DNA from: Qipengyuania citrea
GTDB lineage: Bacteria; Pseudomonadota; Alphaproteobacteria; Sphingomonadales; Sphingomonadaceae
Direction of reading: 5' to 3'
DNA length: 64,000 bases
Assembly (NCBI RefSeq): GCF_009828015.1
Contig: NZ_WTYG01000002.1
Location: 186,001-250,000 of the forward strand
Both the position numbers and the translations under genes were made by a program. The notes beneath the pieces were generated by a model, which worked only from the letters and a program-made list of their open reading frames with translations, did not search any database and was not told where the DNA came from. Of the stretch, positions 34,889 to 47,598 are shown piece by piece; the stretch's first letter is position 1; each line of letters starts with the position of its first letter.

Positions 34889-35003
34889 GTTTTTGTTTTC
34901 GGGTGCGGTCGACACATCCGTGTCGACCTCTGCGCCAGCCCGTCTCCCCCTCCCGACCACCCATGGCATTGTCCGATAGGGTGGTCGGGAGAGGGAGCCG
35001 GGC
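34889..35003. repeat. RYCC hairpin plus CCC-rich palindrome after rpsL
   Basis: TTTTTGTTTTC right after the rpsL stop leads into a 9-bp hairpin (34907-34928, loop ATCC). Then comes a near-perfect inverted repeat (34939-34962 with 34979-35003, two mismatches) across 16 bp. It is homologous in order to 14700-14827. A partial third palindrome lies near 35055-35095. It sits within the str operon between rpsL and rpsG. Confidence 0.78.
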
Positions 35004-35172
35004 CGACACAGAGCCCGGGAATTGGTTTTCACGCGGATCCGGTTCGATCCTCCTCCCGGCTACCCCATCGAGGTAGTCTCTGGGTGGCCGGCCAGAAGGT
35101 CGGAAAGATGGAGCGGGCCGGAGCCGCAAGGCGAAACGGAGGTTTCGCCGCACTCCGAAGGAGTTTGAAAAA

Positions 35173-35643
35173 ATGTCACGTCGTCGTCGTCCCGAGAAGC
35201 GGGAAATCCTGCCCGATCCCAAGTTTGGTGATCAGGTGCTGTCGAAGTTCATGAACAACCTGATGTATGACGGCCGCAAGGCGGTTGCCGAAGGCATCGT
35301 CTACACCGCGCTCGACGTGGTCGAGGCCAAGGCCAAGGCGAACCCGGTGGAAATGTTCCACACCGCGCTGGAAAACATCAAGCCGCAGGTCGAAGTGCGC
35401 AGCCGCCGCGTCGGCGGTGCGACCTACCAGGTCCCCGTCGAAGTGCGTCCCGAACGCGCCCAGGCGCTGGCCATCCGCTGGCTGATCTCGGCGGCACGCA
35501 GCCGTCCGGAAACCACCATGTCGGCCCGTCTCTCGGGCGAGCTTATGGATGCGGCCAACAACCGCGGCAATGCGGTCAAGAAGCGCGAAGACACGCACCG
35601 CATGGCGGACGCCAACCGCGCCTTCTCGCATTATCGCTGGTAG
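35173..35643 (+). CDS. rpsG: 30S ribosomal protein S7
   Basis: A 156-aa protein beginning [19 protein letters not shown]. It nucleates the 30S head on 16S r[20 protein letters not shown] and the C-terminal [13 protein letters not shown] are typical. It is separated from rpsL by 285 bp of repeats, longer than in most str operons. Confidence 0.97.
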   Translation: MSRRRRPEKREILPDPKFGDQVLSKFMNNLMYDGRKAVAEGIVYTALDVVEAKAKANPVEMFHTALENIKPQVEVRSRRVGGATYQVPVEVRPERAQALAIRWLISAARSRPETTMSARLSGELMDAANNRGNAVKKREDTHRMADANRAFSHYRW

Positions 35644-35760
35644 GGCGCCCTGCTTGTAAGGCCGGGGGAGGGGGTTTCCTTCCCCGCGGTCTTCAAGCGG
35701 TCATACTGATACCCATATGGGGCGTGCAGCTGCGCTAACCCCGAAATCGAGGAAATCCAC

Positions 35761-37854
<2,094 letters not shown>

Positions 37855-37875
37855 GCCAGCTTTGAGGTCTAGGGG

Positions 37876-37903
37876 CGGCGCCTGATTCAGCGGGCGCCGT
37901 TTC
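37876..37903 (+). other. stem-loop between fusA and tuf
   Basis: CGGCGCC (37876) pairs with GGCGCCG (ending 37899) across 10 bases, followed by TTTCC. The U-run is weak, so it may be an RNA processing or attenuation element rather than a full terminator. Confidence 0.45.
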
Positions 37904-37947
37904 CTCCCCGCAGAAATCCCAAATTTTAAGACAGAGGTTATTGGAAA

Positions 37948-39123
37948 ATGGCGAAGGAAAAGTTCGAGCGTAACAAGCCGCACGTCAACGTGGGCACCAT
38001 TGGTCACGTCGACCATGGCAAGACCACGCTGACCGCGGCGATCACCAAGGTCCTCGGTTCGGCCGTCGACTTTGCTAACATCGACAAGGCGCCCGAAGAG
38101 CGCGAGCGTGGCATCACCATCTCGACCGCACACGTCGAGTATGAAACCGACAACCGCCACTATGCGCACGTCGATTGCCCGGGTCACGCCGACTACGTGA
38201 AGAACATGATCACCGGTGCTGCCCAGATGGACGGCGCGATCCTGGTCGTGAACGCAGCCGACGGCCCGATGCCCCAGACCCGCGAGCACATCCTGCTTTC
38301 GCGTCAGGTCGGCGTTCCCGCACTGGTTGTCTACATGAACAAGGTCGACCAGGTCGACGACGAGGAAATCCTCGAACTCGTCGAACTGGAAGTTCGCGAA
38401 CTGCTGAGCGAATACGGCTTCGACGGCGACGATATTCCCATCGTCAAGGGTTCGGCTCTGGCCGCTCTCGAAGGCCGTGATCCGGAAATCGGCGAAAACT
38501 CCATCCGTGAACTGATGGCTGCTGTCGACGAGCACATCCCGCAGCCGGAACGTCCGGTCGACCAGGCATTCCTGATGCCGATCGAAGACGTGTTCTCGAT
38601 CTCGGGTCGTGGTACGGTTGTCACCGGCCGTGTCGAAACCGGCGTTGTGAACGTTGGCGACGAATGCGAAATCGTCGGCATCAAGGACACCACCAAGACG
38701 ACCGTCACCGGCGTTGAAATGTTCCGCAAGCTGCTCGATCGCGGCGAAGCCGGCGACAACATCGGTGCGCTCATCCGCGGTGTTGCACGTGACGACGTCG
38801 AGCGTGGCCAGGTTCTGGCCAAGCCCGGTTCGGTTACGCCGCACACTGAGTTCAGCGCAGAAGTCTACGTCCTGTCGAAGGACGAAGGCGGCCGTCACAC
38901 GCCGTTCTTCGCGAACTACCGTCCGCAGTTCTACTTCCGCACCACCGACGTCACCGGCGAAGTGATCCTTCCCGAAGGCACCGAAATGGTGATGCCGGGC
39001 GACAACGTGACGATCAACGTCAAGCTGATCGCGCCGATCGCCATGGACGAAGGCCTGCGCTTCGCAATCCGCGAAGGCGGTCGCACCGTCGGCTCGGGCG
39101 TCGTGGCCAACATCACGAAGTAA
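37948..39123 (+). CDS. tuf: elongation factor Tu
   Basis: A 391-aa GTPase that delivers aminoacyl-tRNA. The P-loop [14 protein letters not shown], effector [14 protein letters not shown], and [12 protein letters not shown] with [10 protein letters not shown] are all intact. It is the only tuf copy in the window; a second elsewhere cannot be excluded. It ends the str operon. Confidence 0.98.
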   Translation: MAKEKFERNKPHVNVGTIGHVDHGKTTLTAAITKVLGSAVDFANIDKAPEERERGITISTAHVEYETDNRHYAHVDCPGHADYVKNMITGAAQMDGAILVVNAADGPMPQTREHILLSRQVGVPALVVYMNKVDQVDDEEILELVELEVRELLSEYGFDGDDIPIVKGSALAALEGRDPEIGENSIRELMAAVDEHIPQPERPVDQAFLMPIEDVFSISGRGTVVTGRVETGVVNVGDECEIVGIKDTTKTTVTGVEMFRKLLDRGEAGDNIGALIRGVARDDVERGQVLAKPGSVTPHTEFSAEVYVLSKDEGGRHTPFFANYRPQFYFRTTDVTGEVILPEGTEMVMPGDNVTINVKLIAPIAMDEGLRFAIREGGRTVGSGVVANITK

Positions 39124-39448
39124 GCTTCGTCGATCACAGTCAAATCGCGGGCCCGCTCCTCGTCACGAGGGGCGGGCCTTCGTTTTATGAGAGCGTGCTA
39201 ACCGTTCTTCGGGCACGGGTCGCCGTGTCATATTCCGTCATCTTCAGATCGGCGGGATTGAGGGGTTGCCAGACCGGTGACTCACCCGTATAGGCGCGCT
39301 CACAGGATGAGGAATCACCGCCATTGGCGGCCTCGCCAACGAATTCATGAAAGGTCGCCCGTTCCGGGAAACCGGGCGCTGACAGGGCGGGCCTTTCTTT
39401 TTTGTGGACCTTTGTTGGTCCATTGGCTCTTTCGCATCGGTGTAGGTA
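39124..39448 (+). promoter_or_regulatory. tuf-rpsJ spacer with candidate S10-operon leader attenuator
   Basis: The 325-bp gap holds the tuf terminator and, downstream, a second structure: GGTCGCCC (39353-39360) can pair with GGGCGGGCC (39385-39393), followed by TTTCTTTTTTG (39394-39404). A competing smaller hairpin CGCCCG/CGGGCG (39356-39378) contains CCGG-GAAA-CCGG. Two mutually exclusive stems before a U-run are the layout of an attenuator. It precedes rpsJ by 45 bases. Confidence 0.5.
39149..39186 (+). terminator. intrinsic terminator after tuf
   Basis: GGCCCGCTCCTCG pairs with CGAGG-GGCGGGCC across the TCA loop (about 12 bp with one G-T mismatch-like position), followed by TTCGTTTT. It closes the str operon. 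Confidence 0.8.
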
Positions 39449-39760
39449 ATGGAAGCTCAGAATATCCGCATTCGCCTCAAGGCGTTCGACCATCGCGTTC
39501 TCGACCAGGCAACTGGCGAAATTGCAGACACCGCGCGTCGTACGGGTGCACTTATTCGCGGCCCCATTCCCATGCCGACGCGCATCGAGAAATTCACCGT
39601 GAACCGCGGCCCGCACATCGACAAAAAGTCGCGCGAGCAGTTCGAGGTGCGTACCTACAAGCGGCTGCTCGACATCGTGCAGCCGAACGCCCAGACGGTC
39701 GACGCGCTGATGAAGCTCGACCTTGCTGCGGGCGTGAACGTCGAAATCAAGCTCGCTTAA
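39449..39760 (+). CDS. rpsJ: 30S ribosomal protein S10
   Basis: A 103-aa protein starting [20 protein letters not shown], with the conserved [31 protein letters not shown] loop. First gene of the S10 operon; also a NusB partner in antitermination. Confidence 0.98.
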   Translation: MEAQNIRIRLKAFDHRVLDQATGEIADTARRTGALIRGPIPMPTRIEKFTVNRGPHIDKKSREQFEVRTYKRLLDIVQPNAQTVDALMKLDLAAGVNVEIKLA

Positions 39761-40033
39761 GAGTTTGCCGCAAGTCCCGCATGGCGGGATTTGCCGTCGA
39801 GCTGGCCAGACGCTAACTGGCCGCAAAGTTTCGGGGCACTCGATAGCCCCGCTGGACCGCGAGGTTCGGCAAGACATCGGGATACCGCCGGATTGATCCG
39901 GGTCTGCGTCCCCCGTCTCGCTACCAAGGCAATTTGCCGAGGTGGCACTCAGCCCGGACGGGGCGACGCATCTTAAAACGGGCTGGCAAGCACCTCGGAT
40001 GGGCCGGGGTGCCTCTGTGTTAGGAGTTTTACG
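39761..40033 (+). promoter_or_regulatory. structured spacer between rpsJ and rplC
   Basis: In most S10 operons these genes are a few bases apart; here 273 bases separate them. Hairpins seen: AAGTCCCGC/GCGGGATTT right after rpsJ, GGCCAG/CTGGCC, GGGGC/GCCCC, and GCACCTCGG/CCGGGGTGC (39990-40012) ending 9 bases before the TAGGAG Shine-Dalgarno of rplC. A candidate mRNA leader for autogenous control. Confidence 0.5.
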
Positions 40034-40900
40034 ATGCGCACAGGCGTTATCGCAAAGAAAGTCGGGATGACCCGCCTCTTCCAGGAGGACGGCCGGCACG
40101 TGCCGGTTACCGTTCTCGCTCTGGAAAATTGCCAGGTTACTGCTCACCGCACCGAAGATCGCGATGGTTATTTCGCGGTTCAGGTCGGCTCGGGCGAAGC
40201 CAAGCAGAAGAACGTCAACAAGCCGCAGCGCGAAGCTTTCGCCAAGGCTGAAGTTCCGCTTAAGATGAAGGTCGCCGAATTCCGCGTCGACACCGAAGAA
40301 GCCCTGCTTCCGGTCGGTGCCCGCATTTCGGCCGAACACTTCATTGCTGGCCAGAAGGTCGACATCACCGGTCACACCCAGGGTAAGGGTTTTGCCGGCG
40401 CGATGAAGCGCTGGGGCTTCGGTGGTCTGCGGGCGACGCACGGCGTTTCGCTCTCGCACCGTTCGCACGGTTCGACGGGTAACCGTCAGGATCCGGGCCG
40501 CGTGTTCAAGGGCAAGAAGATGGCTGGCCACATGGGCGACCGTCAGCGCACCCAGCAGAACCTCGAGATCGTTCGCACCGACGCCGATCGCGGCCTGCTC
40601 TTCGTCAAGGGTTCGGTCCCGGGCGCGAAGAACGGTTGGCTGCTGGTCAAGGATGCGGTCAAGATTGCGCACGGCGAACTCCCGTTCCCCGGCGTGATGT
40701 ATCGCAACCGCGACGAGTTCGAGCATCAGGAAGCTGATGCCGGCCTGGTCGAGAGCGCTGCCGAGCACGAGCCCGGTACGGAAGTTTCCCCCGAGCAGCA
40801 GGAAGCGCTGCTGAAGGAACAGGAAGCTGGTGCCGAAACCGAAAACACCACCGATACGCCCGCAGCCGACACCGGCTCGGACGAAAACAAGGAGGGCTGA
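40034..40900 (+). CDS. rplC: 50S ribosomal protein L3 with acidic C-terminal extension
   Basis: A 288-aa protein. The core L3 ([50 protein letters not shown]) is normal. From about residue 230 a Glu/Asp/Thr/Ala-rich tail of nearly 60 residues is added, ending [10 protein letters not shown]. The tail is absent from typical ~210-aa L3. Confidence 0.97.
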   Translation: MRTGVIAKKVGMTRLFQEDGRHVPVTVLALENCQVTAHRTEDRDGYFAVQVGSGEAKQKNVNKPQREAFAKAEVPLKMKVAEFRVDTEEALLPVGARISAEHFIAGQKVDITGHTQGKGFAGAMKRWGFGGLRATHGVSLSHRSHGSTGNRQDPGRVFKGKKMAGHMGDRQRTQQNLEIVRTDADRGLLFVKGSVPGAKNGWLLVKDAVKIAHGELPFPGVMYRNRDEFEHQEADAGLVESAAEHEPGTEVSPEQQEALLKEQEAGAETENTTDTPAADTGSDENKEG

Positions 40901-40903
40901 TCC

Positions 40904-41527
40904 GTGAAGGTGAAGGTCCAGAAAATCGACGGCAAGGCGTCGGGCGACATCGAACTGAACGATGACGTCTTCGGTGTCGAGCCGCGTGCCGATATCCTGC
41001 ATCGCGTTGTCACCTGGCAGCTCGAAAACCGCCGCGGCACCGCCCGTCCGACGCGTGAGCGTTCGGATGTCGCGCGCACCGGCAAGAAGTTCGGCCCGCA
41101 GAAGGGTTCGGGCGGCGCTCGTCACGGCGACCGCGGCGCTCCGATCTTCATTGGCGGCGGTAAGGCTCATGGCGCGCGCAAGCGTGACTTCGAGCAGTCG
41201 CTGAACAAGAAGGTCCGCGCACTCGGCCTCAAGATGGCTCTGTCGAGCAAGGCGAAGGACGGCCTTGTCGTCGTCGACAGCCTCGAGCTCAAGGACGCCA
41301 AGACCAAGGCGCTCAAGGGCCTGTTCGACAAGGCTGGCTGGAACGGCAAGGTTCTGGTCATCGACGGCGCAAGCGTCGACGATGGCTTCAGCAAGGCGGC
41401 CCGCAACCTGCCCGGCGTCAACGTACTGCCGGCCATGGGCGCGAACGTCTACGACATCCTGAAGCACGACACGCTGGTCCTCACCAAGGACGCGGTCGAA
41501 AAGCTGGAGGCCCGGTTCAATGGCTAA
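40904..41527 (+). CDS. rplD: 50S ribosomal protein L4, GTG start
   Basis: A 207-aa protein: [40 protein letters not shown] is the long extended loop that lines the exit tunnel. The GTG at 40904 is 3 bases after the rplC stop, with GGAGG in the rplC tail as Shine-Dalgarno. In E. coli L4 represses the S10 operon. Confidence 0.97.
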   Translation: MKVKVQKIDGKASGDIELNDDVFGVEPRADILHRVVTWQLENRRGTARPTRERSDVARTGKKFGPQKGSGGARHGDRGAPIFIGGGKAHGARKRDFEQSLNKKVRALGLKMALSSKAKDGLVVVDSLELKDAKTKALKGLFDKAGWNGKVLVIDGASVDDGFSKAARNLPGVNVLPAMGANVYDILKHDTLVLTKDAVEKLEARFNG

Positions 41528-41828
41528 GAAGCAGGAAGTGGAAGCGCGTCACTACGACGTCGTGCTCGCACCGCACATCACCGAGAAGGCCACGCTGGCG
41601 TCGGAAAACAACGCCGTCGTCTTCAAGGTCGCCAATGATGCGAGCAAGCCGCAGATCAAGGAAGCGATCGAGGCTATCTTCGACGTCAAGGTCATGGGCG
41701 TGAACACCATCGTGACGAAGGGCAAGACCAAGCGCTGGAAGGGCAAGCCCTACAAGCGCACGGACATGAAGAAAGCCATCGTCACTCTGAAAGACGGCGA
41801 TTCCATCGACGTCACCAGCGGTATCTGA
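41520..41828 (+). CDS. rplW: 50S ribosomal protein L23
   Basis: A 102-aa protein, [21 protein letters not shown] at the N-terminus and [20 protein letters not shown] in the loop. It overlaps rplD by 8 bases. At the exit tunnel it docks SRP and trigger factor. Confidence 0.97.
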   Translation: MAKKQEVEARHYDVVLAPHITEKATLASENNAVVFKVANDASKPQIKEAIEAIFDVKVMGVNTIVTKGKTKRWKGKPYKRTDMKKAIVTLKDGDSIDVTSGI

Positions 41829-41842
41829 GGGGCTAGAGAGAA

Positions 41843-42679
41843 ATGGCACTCAAGAACTACAAACCAACGAGCCCGGGCCGTCGCGGCCTGATCCTCGTCG
41901 ACAAGTCGGGCCTCTACAAGGGCAAGCCGGTCAAGTCGCTCGTCGAAGGCAAGCGCAAGACCGGTGGCCGCAACAACAAGGGCCACGTCACTTCGCGCGG
42001 CATGGCCGGCGGCCACAAGCAGAAGTACCGCTACGTTGACTTCAAGCGTCGCAAGTGGGACGTCGAAGGCACCGTCGAACGGCTTGAATACGATCCCAAC
42101 CGGACCGCGTTCATCGCCCTGGTCAAGTACACCGACGGCGAACTGGCCTACATCCTCGCTCCGCAGCGTCTCGCTGTCGGTGACAAGGTCATCGCTGCCG
42201 AGAAGGCCGACACCAAGCCCGGCAACGCCATGCTGCTCGGCCAGATGCCGGTCGGTACGATCTGCCACAACGTGGAAATGAAGCCGGGCAAGGGCGGCCA
42301 GATCGCCCGCGCAGCCGGTTCCTACGTCCAGCTGGTCGGTCGTGACCGCGGGATGGTCATCGTGCGTCTCAACAGCGGCGAGCAGCGTTACCTGCGCGCC
42401 GACTGCATGGGAACGGTCGGTGCCGTGTCGAACCCGGACAACCAGAACCAGAACCTGGGCAAGGCCGGTCGTCGTCGCTGGATGGGCATCAAGCCGCTGA
42501 CCCGCGGTGTCGCCAAGAACCCGGTCGACCACCCGCACGGCGGCGGTGAAGGCCGCACCAGCGGTGGCCGTCACCCGGTCACTCCGTGGGGCAAGCCGAC
42601 CAAGGGCGCCCGTACCCGCAAGAACAAGCAGACGGACAAGATGATCATCCGTTCGCGCCACGCGAAGAAAAAGAGGTAA
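41843..42679 (+). CDS. rplB: 50S ribosomal protein L2
   Basis: A 278-aa protein with [20 protein letters not shown], and the conserved [18 protein letters not shown] peptidyl-transferase-proximal loop near residue 225. It is 14 bases after rplW. Confidence 0.98.
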   Translation: MALKNYKPTSPGRRGLILVDKSGLYKGKPVKSLVEGKRKTGGRNNKGHVTSRGMAGGHKQKYRYVDFKRRKWDVEGTVERLEYDPNRTAFIALVKYTDGELAYILAPQRLAVGDKVIAAEKADTKPGNAMLLGQMPVGTICHNVEMKPGKGGQIARAAGSYVQLVGRDRGMVIVRLNSGEQRYLRADCMGTVGAVSNPDNQNQNLGKAGRRRWMGIKPLTRGVAKNPVDHPHGGGEGRTSGGRHPVTPWGKPTKGARTRKNKQTDKMIIRSRHAKKKR

Positions 42680-42685
42680 TCCGAC

Positions 42686-42961
42686 ATGGCTCGTTCCGTC
42701 TGGAAAGGTCCGTTCGTCGAGCTCAGCCTTCTGAAGAAGGCAGAGACCGCCCAGGACGCCGGTGGCTCCAAGCCGATCAAGACTTGGTCGCGCCGTTCCA
42801 CCATCCTGCCGCAGTTCGTTGGTCTGACGTTCAACGTCTACAACGGACACAAGTTCATCCCGGTCTCCGTCTCGGAAGAGATGGTCGGCCACAAGCTCGG
42901 CGAGTTCGCGCCCACGCGCACCTTCCCGGGTCATGCTGCCGACAAGAAGGGTAAGCGCTGA
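42686..42961 (+). CDS. rpsS: 30S ribosomal protein S19
   Basis: A 91-aa protein starting [20 protein letters not shown], with [20 protein letters not shown] and a basic tail. It overlaps the next ATG by one base (TGATG). Confidence 0.97.
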   Translation: MARSVWKGPFVELSLLKKAETAQDAGGSKPIKTWSRRSTILPQFVGLTFNVYNGHKFIPVSVSEEMVGHKLGEFAPTRTFPGHAADKKGKR

Positions 42962-43338
42962 TGAGCAAGCAGAAAGCACCCCGCCGCGTTGCGGATAACG
43001 AGGCTCTGGCCGTTGGTACCACGATCCGTGGTTCGGCGCAGAAGCTCAATCTCGTTGCCGGTCTGATCCGCGGCAAGAAGGCCGAAGAGGCGCTCAATAT
43101 CCTCGCTTTCTCGAAGAAGGCGATGGCTAGGGACGCCACCAAGGTCCTCGCATCGGCGATCGCCAATGCGGAAAACAACCATAACCTCGATGTTGACGCG
43201 CTGGTCGTTGCCGAGGCTTCGGTGGGCAAGTCGATCACCATGAAGCGGTTCCACACGCGTGGCCGCGGCAAGTCGACGCGCATCCTGAAGCCGTTCAGCC
43301 GCCTGCGCATCGTCGTCCGCGAGCAGGAAGAGGCGTAA
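42961..43338 (+). CDS. rplV: 50S ribosomal protein L22
   Basis: A 125-aa protein. The tunnel-lining beta hairpin is [20 protein letters not shown] near the end. The start overlaps rpsS by one base, so it is translationally coupled. Confidence 0.97.
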   Translation: MSKQKAPRRVADNEALAVGTTIRGSAQKLNLVAGLIRGKKAEEALNILAFSKKAMARDATKVLASAIANAENNHNLDVDALVVAEASVGKSITMKRFHTRGRGKSTRILKPFSRLRIVVREQEEA

Positions 43339-43339
43339 G

Positions 43340-44035
43340 ATGGGTCAGAAGAGCAATCCGATCGGTCTGCGTCTGCAGATCAACCGCACCTGGGACAGCC
43401 GCTGGTACGCCGAAGGGCGCGACTATGCCAAGCTGCTCAGCGAAGACATCGAAATCCGCAAGCACATCGTGAACAGCCTGCCGCAGGCGGCGATCTCGAA
43501 GGTCGTGATCGAACGTCCGGCCAAGCTGTGCCGCATCTCGATCTATGCTGCCCGTCCCGGTGTCATCATCGGCAAGAAGGGCGCGGACATCGAAAAGCTG
43601 CGCACCAAGCTGGCCAAGATGACCGCAAGCGAAGTGAAGCTGAACATCGTTGAAATCCGCAAGCCGGAAATCGATGCCAAGCTCGTCGCCCAGGGCATTG
43701 CCGATCAGCTGATCCGCCGTGTCGCCTTCCGCCGCGCCATGAAGCGTGCGGTGCAGTCGGCCCTGCGGCTTGGCGCCGAAGGCATCAAGATCGTTTGCGG
43801 TGGCCGTCTCGGCGGTGCCGAAATCGCCCGCGTGGAATGGTATCGCGAAGGCCGCGTTCCGCTTCACACGCTGCGTGCAAACGTCGACTATGCGGAAGCC
43901 GAAGCGCTGACCGCCTACGGGATCATCGGCATCAAGTGCTGGATCTTCAAGGGCGAAATCCTGGCGCATGACCCGACTGCCCATGACCGCCTGATGATGG
44001 AAGCCCAGACCTCGGGCGTCCGTCCGGCGCGCTGA
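43340..44035 (+). CDS. rpsC: 30S ribosomal protein S3
   Basis: A 231-aa protein. The KH domain shows [20 protein letters not shown]; the C-terminal domain has [20 protein letters not shown]. It has mRNA helicase activity at the entry channel. It begins 1 base after the rplV stop. Confidence 0.98.
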   Translation: MGQKSNPIGLRLQINRTWDSRWYAEGRDYAKLLSEDIEIRKHIVNSLPQAAISKVVIERPAKLCRISIYAARPGVIIGKKGADIEKLRTKLAKMTASEVKLNIVEIRKPEIDAKLVAQGIADQLIRRVAFRRAMKRAVQSALRLGAEGIKIVCGGRLGGAEIARVEWYREGRVPLHTLRANVDYAEAEALTAYGIIGIKCWIFKGEILAHDPTAHDRLMMEAQTSGVRPAR

Positions 44036-44056
44036 TTGCAGGATTAGGAAAGAACC

Positions 44057-44491
44057 ATGCTGCAACCGAAGAAAACCAAGTACCGCAAGGCGTTCAAGGG
44101 TAAGATCCATGGCCAGGCCAAGGGTGGCACCACGCTGAACTTCGGGTCCTACGGCCTGAAGGCGCTCGAGCCCGAGCGGATCACTGCACGCCAGATCGAA
44201 GCGGCTCGCCGCGCGATCACGCGCCACATCAAGCGTCAGGGCCGTCTCTGGATCCGCGTCTTCCCCGATGTGCCCGTGTCGAAGAAGCCTGCCGAAGTCC
44301 GTCAGGGTAAGGGCAAGGGTTCGGTCGAATACTGGGCTGCTCGCGTCAAGCCGGGCCGCATCCTGTTCGAACTCGATGGCGTTGCCGGCCCGCTGGCCGC
44401 CGAAGCATTCGAACGTGCAGCAATGAAGCTGCCGATCAAGACCAAGGTCGTTGCCCGTCTGGGCGACACCGCCCACCTGGGAGGCGAATGA
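44057..44491 (+). CDS. rplP: 50S ribosomal protein L16
   Basis: A 144-aa protein: [20 protein letters not shown] and [20 protein letters not shown], ending [20 protein letters not shown]. It binds near the A-site tRNA elbow. It overlaps rpmC at the stop. Confidence 0.97.
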   Translation: MLQPKKTKYRKAFKGKIHGQAKGGTTLNFGSYGLKALEPERITARQIEAARRAITRHIKRQGRLWIRVFPDVPVSKKPAEVRQGKGKGSVEYWAARVKPGRILFELDGVAGPLAAEAFERAAMKLPIKTKVVARLGDTAHLGGE

Positions 44492-44700
44492 TGGCCAAGA
44501 CCGAAGACCTGCGCCAGAAGTCGGACGACCAGCTGTCCGAAGAGCTGACGACGCTCAAGCGCGAGCAGTTCAACCTCCGCTTCCAGGCGGCGACGAACCA
44601 GCTCGAAGCTCCGGCCCGCATCCGCGAAGTTCGCCGGACGATCGCCAAGATCAAGACGCTGCAGAGCGAGCGTTCGCGCTCGGCTGAAGCGAAGGCTTAA
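44491..44700 (+). CDS. rpmC: 50S ribosomal protein L29
   Basis: A 69-aa two-helix protein (DLRQKSDDQLSEELTTLKRE). ATGs at 44488 and 44491 are adjacent; 44491 is better placed relative to GGAGG at 44481-44485. Confidence 0.95.
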   Translation: MAKTEDLRQKSDDQLSEELTTLKREQFNLRFQAATNQLEAPARIREVRRTIAKIKTLQSERSRSAEAKA

Positions 44701-44710
44701 GGAGTAGACC

Positions 44711-45001
44711 ATGCCCAAGCGTATCCTGATCGGGACCGTCACCTCCGACAAGACCGACAAGACCGTTACCGTGCTCGTCGAGCGCAAGGTGAAGCATCCC
44801 CTCTACGGGAAGATCATCCGCCGCTCGAAGAAGTACCATGCCCATGACGAGAAGAACGAGTTCACGCTCGGCGACGTCGTGCGCATCGAAGAAACCAAGC
44901 CGATCTCCAAGACCAAGACCTGGCAGGTGATCGACCGCGTTACCGCAGGTGGCACGCAGGCTGTCGAGGCTGACCTCGCTGTCGAAGCCGCCGGTAACTG
45001 A
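44711..45001 (+). CDS. rpsQ: 30S ribosomal protein S17
   Basis: A 96-aa OB-fold protein: [20 protein letters not shown] and [20 protein letters not shown]. Last gene of the S10 group. Confidence 0.96.
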   Translation: MPKRILIGTVTSDKTDKTVTVLVERKVKHPLYGKIIRRSKKYHAHDEKNEFTLGDVVRIEETKPISKTKTWQVIDRVTAGGTQAVEADLAVEAAGN

Positions 45002-45065
45002 GCTTTATTGACGTAGGAACTGCCGGGCAATCGTCCCGGCAAGCCATTGAGAAGGAAACGGATCG

Positions 45066-45434
45066 ATGATCCAGATGCAATCCAATCTCGACGTCGCGGA
45101 CAACAGCGGCGCAAAGCGCGTCCAGTGCATCAAGGTGCTGGGCGGCTCGAAGCGCCGGACTGCTTCCGTAGGCGACGTGATCGTGGTTTCCGTCAAGGAA
45201 GCCCAGCCGCGCACGAAGGTGAAGAAGGGCGATGTCCATCGCGCCGTCATCGTGCGCACGAGGAAGGACGTACGCCGCCCCGATGGCAGCGTGATCCGCT
45301 TCGACAGCAATGCCGCGGTGCTCGTGAACAAGAGCGAAGAACCGATCGGTACCCGTATCTTCGGCCCGGTGGTCCGCGAACTGCGCGGCCGCGGCTTCAT
45401 GAAGATCATCTCGCTTGCTCCGGAGGTGCTGTAA
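45066..45434 (+). CDS. rplN: 50S ribosomal protein L14
   Basis: A 122-aa protein: [20 protein letters not shown], with [17 protein letters not shown] and the conserved [16 protein letters not shown] end. First gene of the spc group; it overlaps the next ATG by one base. Confidence 0.98.
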   Translation: MIQMQSNLDVADNSGAKRVQCIKVLGGSKRRTASVGDVIVVSVKEAQPRTKVKKGDVHRAVIVRTRKDVRRPDGSVIRFDSNAAVLVNKSEEPIGTRIFGPVVRELRGRGFMKIISLAPEVL

Positions 45435-45754
45435 TGGCTGCCGCAAAGATCAAGAAGGGTGACAGCGTCGTCGTCCTGTCCGGCAAGGACAAGGGCAAGA
45501 CCGGCACCGTCGCGAAGGTCATGCCGAAGGATGGCAAGATCGTCGTCGAAGGCGTCAACATCGCCGCGCGTCACCGCAAGCCGACCCAGCAGAACCCGCA
45601 GGGTGGCATCGACCGCTTCGAAGCGCCGATGCACCTGAGCAAGGTTGCGCTGGCAGACCCTAAGGATGGCAAGCCCACTCGCGTCCGTTTCGAAGAAAAG
45701 GACGGCAAGAAGGTTCGTGTCGCCGTAAAGTCCGGGGAGACTATCGATGGCTGA
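45434..45754 (+). CDS. rplX: 50S ribosomal protein L24
   Basis: A 106-aa protein with the KOW motif [20 protein letters not shown] and [21 protein letters not shown] 45434 overlaps the rplN stop TAA. It ends inside the rplE start (overlap of 8 bases). Confidence 0.96.
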   Translation: MAAAKIKKGDSVVVLSGKDKGKTGTVAKVMPKDGKIVVEGVNIAARHRKPTQQNPQGGIDRFEAPMHLSKVALADPKDGKPTRVRFEEKDGKKVRVAVKSGETIDG

Positions 45755-46325
45755 TTATACGCCCCGCATGAAGCAGCGCTATGACGACCAGGTCGTCAAG
45801 GCGATGACCGAGAAGTTCGGCTACAAGAACGCTCTCGAAGTCCCCAGGCTGGAAAAGATCACGCTCAACATGGGCGTCGGCGAAGCCAGCCAGGACAAGA
45901 AGAAGGTCCAGACTGCGGCCGAGGAAATGGCCCTGATCGCCGGTCAGAAGCCGGTTATCACCAAGGCCAAGAAGTCGATCGCGCAGTTCAAGCTGCGTGA
46001 AGGCATGCCGATCGGTTGCAAGGTCACCCTGCGCCGCGAACGCATGTACGAGTTTCTCGATCGTCTGGTGACCGTGGCCATGCCGCGCATCCGTGACTTT
46101 CGCGGGCTCAACCCGAAGTCGTTCGACGGCCACGGCAACTATGCCATGGGCCTGAAGGAACAGATCATCTTTCCCGAGATCAGCTACGACCAGATCGACA
46201 AGGTCCGGGGGATGGACATCATCGTAACCACGACGGCGAAGACCGACGACGAGGCGCGCGAACTGCTCCGCCTGTTCGGTTTCCCGTTCCCGGCTGAAGA
46301 GTCGGCAGAGAAGGAGGCGGCGTGA
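45747..46325 (+). CDS. rplE: 50S ribosomal protein L5
   Basis: A 192-aa protein: [20 protein letters not shown] and [20 protein letters not shown]. It binds 5S rRNA and contacts P-site tRNA. Confidence 0.98.
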   Translation: MADYTPRMKQRYDDQVVKAMTEKFGYKNALEVPRLEKITLNMGVGEASQDKKKVQTAAEEMALIAGQKPVITKAKKSIAQFKLREGMPIGCKVTLRRERMYEFLDRLVTVAMPRIRDFRGLNPKSFDGHGNYAMGLKEQIIFPEISYDQIDKVRGMDIIVTTTAKTDDEARELLRLFGFPFPAEESAEKEAA

Positions 46326-46351
46326 GCCGCTAATAGAGGAACTTAAGTCCA

Positions 46352-46657
46352 ATGGCGAAACTGAGTTCGATCAACAAGAACGAGCGTCGTAAGAAGCTCG
46401 TCAAGCAGTATGCGGAAAAGTTCGCGAAGCTTAAGGCTATCGCTGACGATGAATCGCTCGACGAGACCGAACGCCTGATGGCGCGTCTCAAGATGGCGGA
46501 ACTGCCGCGCAATGCGAACCCGACCCGGGTGCGCAACCGCTGCTCCACCACCGGCCGCCCGCGCGGCTACTACCGCAAGTTCGGGCTCAACCGCATCGAA
46601 CTGCGCGACCTCGGCAACAAGGGCCTGATTCCGGGCCTGACCAAGTCGAGCTGGTGA
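46352..46657 (+). CDS. rpsN: 30S ribosomal protein S14, zinc-free form
   Basis: A 101-aa protein, the long C-minus type lacking the CxxC zinc pairs: [20 protein letters not shown] and ending [10 protein letters not shown]. Typical of alphaproteobacteria. Confidence 0.97.
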   Translation: MAKLSSINKNERRKKLVKQYAEKFAKLKAIADDESLDETERLMARLKMAELPRNANPTRVRNRCSTTGRPRGYYRKFGLNRIELRDLGNKGLIPGLTKSSW

Positions 46658-46668
46658 GGTAAAGACAA

Positions 46669-47064
46669 ATGGCTATGACCGATCCCCTGGGTGATATGCT
46701 CACCCGTATCCGCAACGGCCAGCGCGCGAAGAAGGACAGTGTCCTCTCGCCCGCCAGCAAGCTGCGTGCGAACGTCCTCGAAGTGCTCCAGCGCGAAGGC
46801 TACATCCGTGGCTACAGCGATGACGCTTCGGCCAAGCATGCACAGCTGCGGATCGAACTGAAATATTTCGAGGGCGAACCTGCTATCAAGCACGTTGCCC
46901 GCGTCTCCAAGCCGGGCCGCCGCGTCTATTCGGGTTCGAAGGAACTTCCGATCGTGCGCAACGGCCTTGGCATCACCATCGTCTCGACACCCAAGGGTGT
47001 GCTTTCGGACGCCGAAGCGCGCACCGAGAACGTCGGCGGCGAAGTGCTGGCGGAGGTGTTCTGA
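46669..47064 (+). CDS. rpsH: 30S ribosomal protein S8
   Basis: A 131-aa protein: [20 protein letters not shown] and [20 protein letters not shown] core followed by the [20 protein letters not shown] end. In enterobacteria S8 represses the spc operon. The stop overlaps the rplF ATG. Confidence 0.97.
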   Translation: MAMTDPLGDMLTRIRNGQRAKKDSVLSPASKLRANVLEVLQREGYIRGYSDDASAKHAQLRIELKYFEGEPAIKHVARVSKPGRRVYSGSKELPIVRNGLGITIVSTPKGVLSDAEARTENVGGEVLAEVF

Positions 47065-47597
47065 TGAGCCGCATCGGCAAACGTTCGGTGGCGATCCCCA
47101 GCGGGGTCACTGCCAACATCAATGGCAACACGCTCAGCGTGAAGGGTCCCAAGGGCTCGCTCGAAATGGGTCTTTCCGACCTGATCGAATACAAGCTGGA
47201 AGACGGCGAGATCTCGGTCAAGCCGGCCAACGAGACCCGTCAGGCGCGCAACCACTGGGGCATGCAGCGCACGATGGTTTCGAACCTGGTCGAAGGCGTG
47301 ACCGAAGGCTTCACCAAGGTCCTCGAGATCAACGGTGTCGGTTACCGTGCGCAGGCGCAGGGCAAGAAGCTCAAGCTTCAGCTCGGCTATTCGCACGACG
47401 TCGATCTCGACGTGCCCGAGGGCATCGAGGTCAAGACGCCCGACCAGACTACCGTCGAAATCAGCGGTATCGACAAGCAGGCCGTGGGCCAGTTTGCGGC
47501 GAACGTCCGCAAGTGGCGCAAGCCCGAGCCCTACAAGGGCAAGGGTATCAAGTACCGCGGCGAGTATATCTTCCGCAAGGAAGGGAAGAAGAAGTAA
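47064..47597 (+). CDS. rplF: 50S ribosomal protein L6
   Basis: A 177-aa protein: [20 protein letters not shown] and the tail [20 protein letters not shown]. It contacts the sarcin-ricin region. One-base overlap with rpsH. Confidence 0.97.
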   Translation: MSRIGKRSVAIPSGVTANINGNTLSVKGPKGSLEMGLSDLIEYKLEDGEISVKPANETRQARNHWGMQRTMVSNLVEGVTEGFTKVLEINGVGYRAQAQGKKLKLQLGYSHDVDLDVPEGIEVKTPDQTTVEISGIDKQAVGQFAANVRKWRKPEPYKGKGIKYRGEYIFRKEGKKK

Positions 47598-47598
47598 G

